Below, piece by piece: positions 49,251 to 62,976 of a stretch of DNA of 64,000 nt. The position numbers and the translations under genes are program-made. This stretch comes from Cichorium intybus. Its lineage: Eukaryota; Streptophyta; Magnoliopsida; Asterales; Asteraceae. Every line of letters starts with the position of its first letter. The first letter of the stretch is position 1. The stretch lies in the NCBI GenBank assembly GCA_023525715.1, contig CM042016.1, forward strand, positions 76,624,382 through 76,688,381, given 5' to 3'. The notes under the pieces are model-generated. The model searched no databases. It worked only from the letters and a program-made list of their open reading frames with translations, and was not told where the DNA came from.

Positions 49251-51233
49251 AAGATGAAGTCCGAGTCTCAAAAAGATTTTCAAAGGACCGGACGAGGAGG
49301 AGGCCGAGATCGAGATGATCGAGGAGACAAAAGCGGCGGTCATGTGAAAACGAGAGCTTTTCAATTAACCGTCGATGAGGCTCGAGACCAAATTGATGTT
49401 ATCACAGGTATATTTAGCTTGAACTCTTCTCAAGCACGAGTACTTTTTGATACTGATGCTTCTGTGTCTTTTATATCGGTGTCTTTTGCTTCCAAATTGG
49501 ATATCTCGTTAGACGATTTATTTGAGAAAGTAATAGTAGATGTTGCGGATGGGAGGTGTGTTTTAGTAAAGAGTCATTATAAGCGTTGTCGGCTTGAGAT
49601 CTTTGGAGATACCTATCTTATTGATCTGAAGCCGATTACTAATCATGAGTTTGATGTAATAGTCGGGATGGATTGGTTAGATGAAAATCGAGGTCAAATG
49701 GATTGTCATGAGAAGACAATTTCAATAAAAACGCCGAGTGGTTTCCAAATTTTGATACGAGGTGAAAGACGTTCTCGAAAGGTACCGATAGTATCATTGG
49801 CAACAGCTAGAAGATATATGGAAAGAGGAGGTGAATTGATTATGGCACATGTGATTTGTGCCGAATCAAAACATTCAAAAATTGAAGAGGTAGAAGTGGT
49901 TGGTGACTATCCTGATGTATTTCCAGATGATCTTCCAGGTTTACCACCAGACCGACAGGTTGAGTTTGTAATTGATGTAATACCGGGGGCGAAACCGGTA
50001 GCTCGACCACCTTATCGGTTGGCACCTTCCAAGATGGAGGAATTAAAGAGACAGTTGCAAGAGTTATTGGAACTTGGATTCATTCGTCCGAGTTCGTCTC
50101 CGTGGGGTGCGCCTATACTTTTCGTAAAAAAGAAAGATGGTTCTATGAGAATGTGTATAGACTATCGAGAGCTCAAGAATATTACTATAAAGAATCGTTA
50201 CCCGTTGCCGAGGATTGATGATTTGTTTGACCAACTACACGGAGCAACGTATTTTTCGAAGATTGATTTAAGGTCCGGTTATCATCAGTTGCGAGTACAA
50301 GAAGTTGATATTCCGAAAACAGCTTTTCGTACGAGGTATGGCTACTATGAGTTTTTAGTTATGTCATTCGGTTTGACTAATGCTCCAGCTGCTTTTATGG
50401 ATTTGATGAATCGAATTTGTCGTCCCTTTCTCGATAAATTCGTAATTGTATTTATCGACGACATTTTGATTTACTCAAAAAGTCGAGACGAGCATAGATT
50501 CCATTTACAACAAATGTTAGATCTTCTCCGTAAGGAGAAGTTATATGCAAAATTTTCGAACTGTGAGTTTTGGTTACGGGAAATTCAATTTCTCGGCCAT
50601 GTGATAAATGAAGACGGTATAAAGGTAGACCCGATAAAGATCGAAGCTGTAATGAGTTGGGAGCCACCAAAGAGTCCGATGGAGGTTCGCAGTTTCTTGG
50701 GGTTAGCGGGTTACTATCGGCGATTCGTTGAAAACTTTTCCCAAATCGCTACACCCCTGACCAAATTGACAAAGAAGGCGGAGAAGTTCAATTGGACTGA
50801 GGTGCAACAGTCAGCGTTTGAACAATTACGAGATAGCTTGTGTAAAGCTCCGGTGTTAGCCTTACCGCAAGGCGGGGAAGATTTTGTTCTCTACAGCGAT
50901 GCCTCTCTGAGTGGTCTCGGATGTGTGTTAATGCAAAGAGGACGAGTAATCGCTTATGCATCTCGACAACTCAAACCACACGAGAAAGCTTATCCGGTGC
51001 ATGATTTAGAGTTGGCGGCGATAATCTTTGCATTGAAGATGTGGCGACACTATCTTTATGGCGTACGGTTCCAGATTTACACAGATCACAAAGGCCTGAA
51101 ATATCTATTCGATCAAAAGGAGTTAAATATGAGACAAAGACGGTGGATGGATCTATTAAAAGACTATGATTGTGAAATACTTTACCATCCCGATAAAGCT
51201 AACGTAGTGGCGGATGCATTAAGCCATAAATAG
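49251..51233 (+). pseudogene. pol: Chromovirus protease, reverse transcriptase and RNase H
   Basis: The open frame 49173-51233 (686 codons) covers this part. The protease active site is LFDTDASVSFIS (residues 91-102), where DTGA is expected, so the catalytic Asp is kept but the following Gly is Asp (GGT to GAT), probably inactivating. RT follows with MRMCIDYRELKNITIKNRYP, then YFSKIDLRSGYHQLRV, and catalytic FIDDILIYSK (residues 427-436). RNase H follows with LYSDASLSGLGCVL (about residue 575), FALKMWRHYLYG, YTDHKGLKYLF and VVADALSHK at the end. RT and RNase H look catalytically complete. TAG at 51231-51233 separates this from the integrase, which continues in the same frame. Confidence 0.92.
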
Positions 51234-52496
51234 CCGCCTATTCGAGTCGTATCAGCTCGAATGGGGATTGTGAGTCGATTACCGGAGGTAATACGTAGAT
51301 GCCAAGGCGAAGATAATGATTTAAAGAAAGAGAGGATGATTAGTTATATGGAGAAACTTGTGGAAAATGCACAAGGAATCAAGACTTTCCAAGGGCGAGT
51401 TTCGGTTCCGAGGCATGGCGAGGCGAGACAGTTATTGCTAGAGGATGCCCACTGTACTAGATATTCGGTTCACCCTGGTAGCACACGGATGTATCATAAT
51501 CTAAAGCCGTATTACTGATGGCCCGGTATGAAGCGAGATGTGGGACGATTTGTGGAAAACTGCTTGACATGTATTCAAGTAAAAGCTAATCATCAGAAGC
51601 CTTATGGAGTAGTGCAACCATTGCCAGTACCAATGAAGAAATGGGATGAGATCACTATGGATTTCATCACAAAGTTGCCTCGGACTCCACGAGGATATGA
51701 TTCAATATGGGTGATTGTTGATAGGTTGACAAAGTCCGCTCATTTCATTCCAATCCGTGAAGATTATCAAGTGTCAAAGCTAGCCGAGATTTATACTAGA
51801 GAAGTGGTGAGACGACACGGAGTGCCGACTTCAATAGTCTCGGATAGAGATAGTCGTTTCACTTCACATTTCTGGCAGAGTTTTCAGAAACATTTTGGCA
51901 CTAGAGCTTTGCTAAGTACTGCTTATCATCCTCAGACAGACGGACAGTCAGAAAGGACGATACAGACATTAGAAGATATGCTCCGAGCTTGTATAATTGA
52001 TTTTAGGGGCAGTTGGGAAGATCACCTGCCTTTAGTAGAGTTTGCCTATAATAACACTTATCACTCCAGTATACAGATGGCACCTTTTGAAGCTTTGTAT
52101 GGTGCACCGTGTCGAATGCCAACTTGTTGGACAAAGACTGGAGAGAAGCCACTGGCGGGACCAGATATTTTAGCCGAAACCGAAGAGAAGATACAAAGTA
52201 TCCGTGAACATATGCGAATAGCCCAAAACCGCCAAAAGCAATATGCAGATAAAAGGAGAAAACCATTAGAGTTCCATGTCGGGGACATGGTGATGTTGAA
52301 GGTATCCCCACGGAAGGGAGTAATCCGGTTTGGCAAACGAGGTAAATTAAGCCCACGATTCATAGGACCTTTCCAAGTCTTAGAGAGAATTGGAGCAGTC
52401 GCGTATAAACTTGAGCTTCCAGATGAGTTACGGGGTATCCACAATGTGTTCCATGTGTCACATCTCAGAAAAACATTACATGATAAATCCACTTGA
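51234..52496 (+). pseudogene. pol: Chromovirus integrase, one internal stop
   Basis: Same frame as the RT. The zinc-binding HHCC module reads HCTRYSVHPG and CLTCIQVK (about 51450-51585), interrupted by TGA at 51516-51518 in YY*WPGMK, where the family has Trp (TGG to TGA). The catalytic core follows: MDFITKLPRT (first Asp, about 51658), SDRDSRFTSHFW (second, about 51840) and HPQTDGQSERTIQTLEDML (Glu, about 51955). The GPY/F-like module KLSPRFIGPFQVLERIG is at 52343-52394. It ends at TGA 52494-52496, beyond which the frame continues into the chromodomain. Confidence 0.92.
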
Positions 52497-52739
52497 GTAC
52501 CCTTAGCCGGAGTCCAATTAGACGAAAAATTGAGATACCAAGAGATGCCAGAACAAATTTTGGATAGAAAGGTTAAAAAGTTACGAAACAAAGAGATTGG
52601 AGTAGTAAAAGTGCAATGGCGACATCATAAAGGTACGGATGTCACTTGGGAAGCTGAGGAGGAGATGCAGTCAAAGTATCCCTTTTTGTTTCAAGAGATT
52701 CCGAGGAAGGAATCTTTTGAAGGGGGTAAGAACTTGTAA
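52497..52739 (+). pseudogene. Chromovirus chromodomain at the integrase C-terminus
   Basis: In frame with the integrase after the TGA at 52494. Reads ILDRKVKKLRNKEI then VKVQWRHHKGTDVTWEAEEE, a chromodomain of the kind found at chromovirus integrase ends. In known chromoviruses it directs integration to chromatin carrying specific histone marks. It stops at TAA 52737-52739, overlapping the first bases of the 3' LTR. Confidence 0.9.
52718..52734 (+). other. Polypurine tract of the chromovirus
   Basis: TGAAGGGGGTAAGAACT immediately before the 3' LTR TG at 52735; the primer site for plus-strand DNA synthesis. Confidence 0.85.
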
Positions 52740-54141
52740 TACTGTATTATTAAATTATAGAGATATTGTGTTAATTTTAGTGAAATCAAGATTTAACAAG
52801 TTGTCATACGAGCTAAGATAGTTAAAAACCCAATTGAGTAAAGTTTGGACTTGTAAAATGTCAAATCAGAGCTACACGGGTCGTGTAGAAAGGCTTAAGA
52901 AACCAAACAATACCCCTTTCAGGTCTACAAGGGTCGTGTACCTCTACACGGGTCGTGTAGCTTTTGTTCAAAAATTTCCGAAGCGAGGTTGGGACTCACA
53001 CGGGTCGTGTGAGGCTACACGGGTCGTGTAGCGCGCATAGGCCTGTTTTAAAGTACGGGTTTTCTTTCATTTGGGTCATTTCCATTTCGAGCAAATCCCT
53101 CCCAAAACCTAAAAATCGATTCCTAAGCCTTCTAAGTCGATATTTAAGCCTATTATTCACAAATTGAAGCTAGGTATTTATACTTGGAGCTTGAAAGGTA
53201 ATCCTCTTCGATTTTGGTTTTGTTTCAACAGTTGGATGGTTTGAATTGAGGTAACTTCTTATGGTTTTGATGACCCACCTGTGAATTAATAATGTTTAAG
53301 CCAAATTGATTGAATTGTAAGTGTATAAAGAGTTCAAATCCTAGACTTAAGTTAGGAAAATACTTGTTGTGGTGTTTTTGATCTTGAATGGGTCAAAGTA
53401 GTGAAGTGAGAGTATAACTAGAGTGATTTTATTATTGATTGATTATCACTTCACTATATGATGCTAATTTCTGAATTTATTGTTGATGTAAATTGTGATT
53501 GAGGTTATTGAGAGAATTGAGTATTGAAATTTAGCTGTTGTGTTACAGCTAAAGCTAGACAGGATCAAGCACGAGGTTCTGGAGTTCCACGTATCGATTC
53601 AACTTCAGGTGAGTAGTTATTTACTAGATGGACTATGTTTTGCTGAGGTGTTTGTTGCAGATCAGAAGTATGTTATAATTGAGTGGTTGAGTATAAACTA
53701 AGTTTGAGTAGTTGGAAGAAAGAGTAATGGTGTGTATTATACACTATAGGCGGAGATAGTTCAATGAGATGTAATCAAACAAGATATTGGATGATATAAT
53801 CCGGTTAACCTATAATTACTCATTAAGCTCTTGTAGCTTATAAATTGTTTTGTTAATGTTGTTTGTGTCAGGTTCTGGTAGTGGTGACCGCGGGAAGCGT
53901 AATATGGATGGATAGCTGGACTTGAATCTTGGACTTGGACTTAAATTGTGGTTTTTGAAATATGTAATGAACTCGGTTTTGTGTAATAGTTGTAAATACA
54001 TGATGTAAATAGTTATGACTTAAACTACGTTTTTGAAACAAATTTGAATACTTGTAGCTCAATTTGGAGTTACACCACTAATTGTATTATATTTGACTAA
54101 AGTAATTGGTGTATCCTATAATTGAGAAACCGGATGTTACA
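52735..54141 (+). repeat. 3' LTR of the chromovirus (1407 bp)
   Basis: Starts TGTAATACTGTATTATT and ends ACCGGATGTTACA, closely matching 46336-47832. Differences include several C/T changes and loss of about 90 bp within the TACACGGGTCGTGTA motif array. Confidence 0.95.
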
Positions 54142-54378
54142 AAGAGCAAAGTCCGAGATTAAATATGCCATTGACCTCGGTCAATGAATCTCACAAATCT
54201 AGGAATTTCATAGAGATTGAAATTGATAAAAGTATATCTACCTTAATGACCATTATGTTGTGATTACGGCATCCCTCTTCACACCATAGTTGGGTCATTT
54301 TAGATCCTAGCCTTGTGAAATAATAATGGGTAGTTATTAAAAGGATTGAAATTAAACTAATAAATTATGATTTTATAG

Positions 54379-55195
54379 ATGTCTAAAGCTAGTGTCAATT
54401 CTCCTCCTTTTCCTCCATCACCCATTTCTGAGAGCTTCAGAAAGTATCTGTTGAATATGGATAAACTGACTGGCCTGAACTATGTGGAATGGCTTTACCA
54501 ATGGAAACTGATTATGAGTTATGAAGTCAAGCCATATCTGATTGAGTGTCCGCTCCCCATTCTACCAAAGCATGGCATCACACACCAGCCTTGTAATGAG
54601 CATTACTTCTTGATTTATGAGTCCGAAGAAGTTTATTGCCTCATGCTGTTGACCATTGACCCCGACGTCTGCAGGGATTTTGAATTCCTGGGGCCATATG
54701 AGTTAACACGACTGGTTGAGGTAACATTTTGAGAACCGGTTGAAAAGGAATGAACTAGGATCTTCAAGGAACTTGAAGGGTGCAAGCTAAAAGAAGGAAG
54801 TAGCATCGGTCCGCATGTTCTCAAGATTGAGGGATACATTGGTGAACTGTATAAACTTGATCACCCTATTAATCGGGAGTTGAGCACTAACATCTGACTC
54901 GACTCGCTGACTAGCCTGTATGATCTGTTTATCCAGATCTATAGGAAGGGAAACCGGGACAAGACTATCATGGAAATGCATTCAATGTTGACTCTGTACG
55001 AGTCGTTCATAGATATGCATAGTTCCACTGATTCAGCTACTTCAGGATTGAGTCCAGTGATGAGACACATTTAAGAAACGGTCTAGGTCGTCTGTCGGAC
55101 CGGTTCTGAGATGTCTTAAACTGACGAATCCACAGCATCAGATACAGTTACAGAAAGATTGGAAAATGCTCCAAAGCCAAATCATTTGGCGACTC
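54379..55195 (+). pseudogene. gag: Broken gag of the plus-strand A2 relative
   Basis: The ATG at 54379 opens MSKASVNSPPFPPSP and continues ISESFRKYLLNMDKLTGLNY, LPKHGITHQP and LMLLTIDPDVCRDFEFLGPY, matching the A2 gag at 5094-4564. The frame ends at a TGA at 54730-54732. The remainder (about 54740-55190) is recognisable in other frames by similarity to A2 (DLFIQIYRKGNRDKTIMEM near 54925-54980). No zinc knuckle. It aligns with A2 over its whole length, so both derive from one gag-bearing, pol-deficient lineage. Confidence 0.75.
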
Positions 55196-55914
55196 ATGTA
55201 TATCTAAAACTCAAAATTCCTGATCCTTAATTCCTTGATACATGATGTGTTTCTCACATTTGCTCTGTATGTAGGGACTCGGTAGGATGCAGGACATTGA
55301 TACATAGGAGCACATTCGGATTGGATCACGGGCTCGTGCAGTTTTAATGTTTAGTTAGATATTTGATTTTGTTATTTGCTAGTAGATGCATATGACATTG
55401 TTTTCATATCTTACATTGTTTGAGGATATTTTTGATTTAATAAAAGTCTTGACTTTTCTTTCAAAACATGGTTGTTTAAATTATCCTTGCAATGTTGTAT
55501 AAATGTGTTAATAGTATAAATGGTAATAACTTGAATGTTGATGCATCCAAAGTGTGTTGGATTTATGAATTGTGTTTTTATGATTGTTAAAGTTAAATTT
55601 TAATAAGAATCGCTTCAACCAAAGGTCCAGGTGGATAGGACATTGGAATCATTTGACTTAGAGTCACATGATGATTTGAGTTCTTAATAAAATTAATTGT
55701 TACAAGAAATGAATCACCCAAAGATCCAATGGATATGATTTTGAAATCATTTGACTCAGAGTCAGTGATGAATGCATATCTTGAACAAATTAACAAAGTC
55801 ATAATTTTACATGGAGATGTAAAAGACATTAAGATTATGAGCAACGGACACATTAGTTATTGTGAATTGCTCGAATCCACAAATAATACACAATTAGTTA
55901 CACTTCTTAATACG
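55196..55914 (+). other. Post-gag non-coding spacer shared with A2
   Basis: Matches the minus strand of 3590-4320 up to about 55910, then similarity stops sharply. No gene seen. Confidence 0.65.
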
Positions 55915-58392
<2,478 letters not shown>

Positions 58393-61300
58393 TGAAACAC
58401 CCTCGCTTAAGGGTTTTCATAAAAACATCATTTTAACCCATGGTTTATCAACATTATTCAAAAATCGTCCTTAAGTGAAAACTTTAATTTCAACATCTTC
58501 AAAATAAGTCATTTTTAGTTCAAAACCGTTTTAAAACACATGGTATTTATTGAGGAATTATTCAGGGTTTAAGTTGCGGAAAAACCATTTGGTCCCAATT
58601 TAAATAAAACGTCTTGGTTTATAAAATAGCAAGGTTGTTGCAATCCAATTACCATAACACAGTTTAAATGGAACCACACAATTCGTGGCCTTCTAAACAT
58701 CCAACTCTTCTAAAGTCATCTAAACTCCTCAACCTGAGTACACATCAAAATAAGTTAGGCAATTGAAATGCCTAGTGAGCTTACCCGAGGTTGACCCATT
58801 TAGAGTGGGCAGTGAACTACCACACTCGGGACAAACCCCTACAAATAGTTTTGACACACACTTCAAAAGTTGTTTAACTCATCATATCAAAAGTTGCATA
58901 AAGCAGTAGTACATGATAAAGGTTTACTTAAAAATGGATAGTTATGGAATGCAATGCAATGCATGATGCAACTATCCCAACCCATGTCCATCTCATAAAA
59001 GTCCAACTCACCACAATGGCACCTACCTAAGTTCACAAATGACATGCACAAAGCATATCACTCGATCCCCGTATAGGTTAAACTAGAACTAGTGGTCATC
59101 ACACTAGCCCCATGAGGGTTAGCAATTCCCTCATGCGGTTCCCTATTGTCGGGAACAACGTCTCCTCACCCTCTTTAATTGAGAAAATGGCAAAACACAT
59201 TCTCCTCACCCTCTTTAATTGAGAAAAGGGAAAAACTCATAACATCTCCTCACCCTCTTTAATTGAGAAAAGGGCAAAACTCGTTCTCAAGGGCTCACAC
59301 GGTCAATCCCATCCTATATGAAATGCAATGCACAATAGGATGCTCAAAACGTCTTTCAAAAACAACATCATAGTCTTTGTTTGAAAACATCTTTAAAAGA
59401 ACTCATTTCATGTAATGCACACATAGTACTCATATAACAATTAGCACATTAAACCATGCATGAAAATAGTTGATAACACACACAAAAGATAATAGTAGGG
59501 ATGTGTACTCCCGGTAAACTCACCCAAGGTCAACTGACGAGTCAACACTAACTCCACACAAGGTTGATGCATTGAGGGCGCTTCTAGACATCAAATCTTC
59601 CATGAAAATCCTCCTAGTTGAGTGATAACTCAAGTCCTTAGTCTCACCTCCAACTCATAACAATATACCTCCTTCCTACAAGATAAGAATGGAAGGTATC
59701 ATCCTCGATTCATCTAAAAGTCGTACTATAATTACTTCTTTAGAACTAAGAAGGAACCATCATCCACCAACCAAAATGAAGCCCTTAGCTCCCTAATATA
59801 AGGAAAATCTTATTTGAAACATCCCCAAAGTTTGGTATTAAAACGAGGACCCAAAGCCCAAACCATAAAGCTCAAAACCCAAAAACTGCAATTTCTGTTC
59901 AGACCCAGCTACAAGGGGACCCAGCTACAAGGGGACGTGTAGCCTGACACGGGGGCATGTAAAATCGACCAGTAACTCCAAATCTTTGCACGAGGTTATG
60001 TACATGTACACGGGGTCGTGTACAGCCTACTGTAGCTCCGTTTTTGCCCCTTTTCACCCCCTTTTTGACCCGAATCAAGTTCTAACACTTTCCCAAACTC
60101 ATAGACATCAAAAGAACATGATTCCAACTCAACTTGTACATGATTATACTCATTTAAACCACTCAATATCATCCCAAATGAATCAATTCAAATTGTGATC
60201 TAAACATTACTCTAAAGCCTCCAAACATGGGATACCCAATTCCATTCCATCAATTGATGATTACAAGTGGAGATTCCTTCTTCCATTCCATGGAATCATT
60301 AGGAAATGATCCTTACCCCACCATTACTTCCAAATTGATGCAAATAATCCATTCATCCATTTAAACAAGAGATTCAATCATCATCTACATGAATAAAACC
60401 CATTTCCAACACCAAATTCCCATTTTCTAGTGATCCAAGGTTTTAGATTACAAATCAAGGGTTGGAATCCTTAGGGCATCATTAGAAATGAATCCCCTCA
60501 TCCAAAACTACTATATTCATCCATCATTTTCTAGATTCTTCAACTATTCAACAAATCCCTAATTTCTAGGGTTCAAAACACCCATTTAAATCTAACTATT
60601 GGTTCTATATCATCCATCGATTGAATGCAGATCCCAACAACTTAGAAACATCAACCAAAAATTGGGAATCATAAGAAAAACCTCCACCCATAATAAAACT
60701 CGGATTGGGTCCAAACCCCAAATCCTAACTCTAATACAAAGCTAGAAGATGAAGGGTTTATACCTTAGATTGCTAGGAAACTTCAAGGCTTGCAAGAATC
60801 ATCAAATCCAAGCTCAAATCTCTCAAGAACTCCAAGAAAAATTGCCATCTCCTCTCCCCCTCTCTCTCAAATCACGTGATTTTTCTAAAATGGGGGAAAA
60901 CCCCTATCAAAACCTCACATACTTTAAGATTTGGCAAGAAGGGTCCCTAGAGTTTGGTCTTACTTCACCCAACACCCATAAAGTCAAGTCTTCTAACTAG
61001 AAGTCTCTAAATTCACACTTATGCCCACACAATTATTTATTTCACTAGAGTCATTGACTAGGTCAACACTAACCCTTAGTTTCCCAAATTTACAAGAATG
61101 GTCCCTTACACTAAAATTCTTCACAATTTAGGTCCTTAATATTAATTTAGGAGATTATTTAACCTAATTTAAACTCCACATCAATTCCTTCATAATATCT
61201 TCTAGTTTTCCAAATCCATGATTAGACAAATCTACTTAGGGTAAGTTTAGCCAAATTGACACTTTTAGTCCTTATGACAAAATTTCTCACATTTGGTTAC

Positions 61301-61456
61301 AAATAGATTTTAAAACTATATTTGGCTCATTTATTCACAATATAAAACATAAAAAAATATTAAATTTATTTATTCATTTGTTTTCCTTATTTAACAAATA
61401 AGGTTTATTTGTCAGTTTAAGCCCAAAACTCCTAGACCCAAAACACGGATGTTACA
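58393..61456 (-). repeat. 3' LTR (3064 bp) of the large-LTR gypsy derivative
   Basis: Runs from TGAAACACCCTCGC to ACGGATGTTACA. On the minus strand it starts TGTAACATCCGTG, a common gypsy LTR start. It contains three tandem copies of an approximately 42-bp unit (59161-59284, word CTCCTCACCCTCTTTAATTG) and the GTACACGGGGTCGTGTAC motif at about 60007-60024. No gene: frames at 59986-60198 and 60749-61000 are unsupported. Confidence 0.82.
59161..59284. repeat. Tandem repeat, about 42-bp unit, three copies
   Basis: Each copy begins TCTCCTCACCCTCTTTAATT; starts are at 59161, 59201 and 59245. The same array occurs in the other LTR at 63744-63866. Confidence 0.9.
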
Positions 61457-62976
61457 ATTATCTACCCCTTAAAAGGATTTCGTCCCCGGAATCACTGATG
61501 AGGAATTAAGTACCCATTTTCCAAAATCTCAAAGGTTATTCATGTTTTAGCTTTAAAACATTATAAAACTCGAAGTATTATAAATTTCATTTAATAAATT
61601 GTTTTACTTCAAAAATTACTTATCTCAGGTTTCTTTTCAAAAATGTTTTCCTTTAAAGCATGCAATTATCAAACTTGAATCTTCTTCAACTTGACCCCTT
61701 GTTCTACAAAAAGATTTGAACACTCAACTTTGTGATAAATGTTTTGAAGAGATCGTTCTTTATGAGAAAATTTTAATCAACTTTTGTGAAAAGAAAGTAC
61801 CCTTTCGAATTTGTACACTTTATATAAAACAATAAAGTTTCAGATTTATCTAGGGATATATCTTCATTAAATTTATTAACAAAATTCCAAACAGATCATC
61901 AATCCTGGGTATTTACTACCGATTCATGATGGCCCCTTTGTCATTTATTTCTATAAAAGTCTTGCATTTGTTAAGATATTCTCGTCCCAAAAGTGTTTAC
62001 AAAAATGTTCTCAAATGTTTTTAACAATACTTTTGAAAAGATAGCCTTGCATCATTCTTATGTTCTTATTAGAGTAGGTTGTTTACTAACTCACACACTT
62101 CAAGCTGAAGGATGGTTTAAAACCTATGGCTTTTAGTCTCATCCTGTATGCATGTCTCTTCATCCTAAACATAATTTAGTATCTCACTATTCCAATAAGT
62201 TTCTATTGGTCAGCTAAGCCATCACTAACTACCGAATAACCTAATGATCTAACTCCATCCTTTGTCTTACATTAAGGTTTCTCTAGCTCAGACATTAAGG
62301 CGCAAACCACGCTACTCTTACATACACTTAGTATTCTAGAGCTAAGGCAAGGTCACAAGCATGCATTCCAAAAAGATGTTGGATGAATCTCAAATCAAGA
62401 TAAGGGTAAGGAAGAAAGGTTTAAGGGTTACGACAAAAGAATTTCTCCAATGGCTCCCAGTCTTCACCTTTCCCTCACTTAACTACTGCCATGCTCCCCA
62501 TGCTCCTTGCCTACTTCAAGTTGTCACCACTTTTCCCTTAATCGACTCTACATGATCAAGTTCACCTCATCAACCTTGCTACTATTCGAGCTTCATCCCA
62601 TTTAAGTCATCCTTTCATCATCCATAGTCATCCTTTATCCTTCAAAAGTGCTTGAGAGCATGAAGCTCAATTCCTTAGCAGTCGCCACCCTCACAAAGTC
62701 GTTCCTCATGTTGCCATGCACTCCTGATCCCTCAAGGTTGCACTTTATTTCCACATAAGAATCCTCATGCATGAATCCCATTTGCCCAAAATATTCCTCA
62801 TGCCAAACCGAATTCGCTAATTAAATGGTTAGAAACCTAATCATAAGCAAGCATTCACCACTAAGTCCTAAAGACCAATTATTTAAAAGGTCAAACATCT
62901 TTAAGAACATCACAGTTTAAGACTAAGCACTACTCCTAGTACCTAGTTCACTTAAACTCGTGCTCTGATACCAAAT
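61457..62976 (-). other. Internal region of the large-LTR element with a vestigial pol end
   Basis: No complete gene. Right at its 3' end (61495-61459, minus strand) a short frame reads SDSGDEILLRGR followed by TAA, which looks like the last codons of a gypsy pol. The purine tract TTTTAAGGGGTAGATAAT overlaps it. At the other end is the primer site complement GCTCTGATACCA (62962-62973). The rest is AT-rich with only short, unconvincing frames (62361-62555). Confidence 0.6.

Larger units (their letters stand above)
46336..54141 (+). mobile_element. Full-length Ty3/gypsy chromovirus (Tekay/Del-like), 7.8 kb
   Basis: LTRs at 46336-47832 and 52735-54141, an initiator tRNA-Met primer site, one gag-pol frame with protease, RT, RNase H, integrase and chromodomain, a polypurine tract, and an exact AAGAG duplication at 46331-46335 and 54142-54146. 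Long LTRs and a C-terminal chromodomain point to the Tekay/Del group (inference). Several in-frame stops and a damaged protease site make it non-autonomous now, but the frame itself is hardly shifted. Confidence 0.95.

Noticed and set aside
61457..62976. Search for gag or pol in the large-LTR element interior
   Set aside because: Only the terminal pol vestige could be read; the frame at 62361-62555 has no family resemblance.
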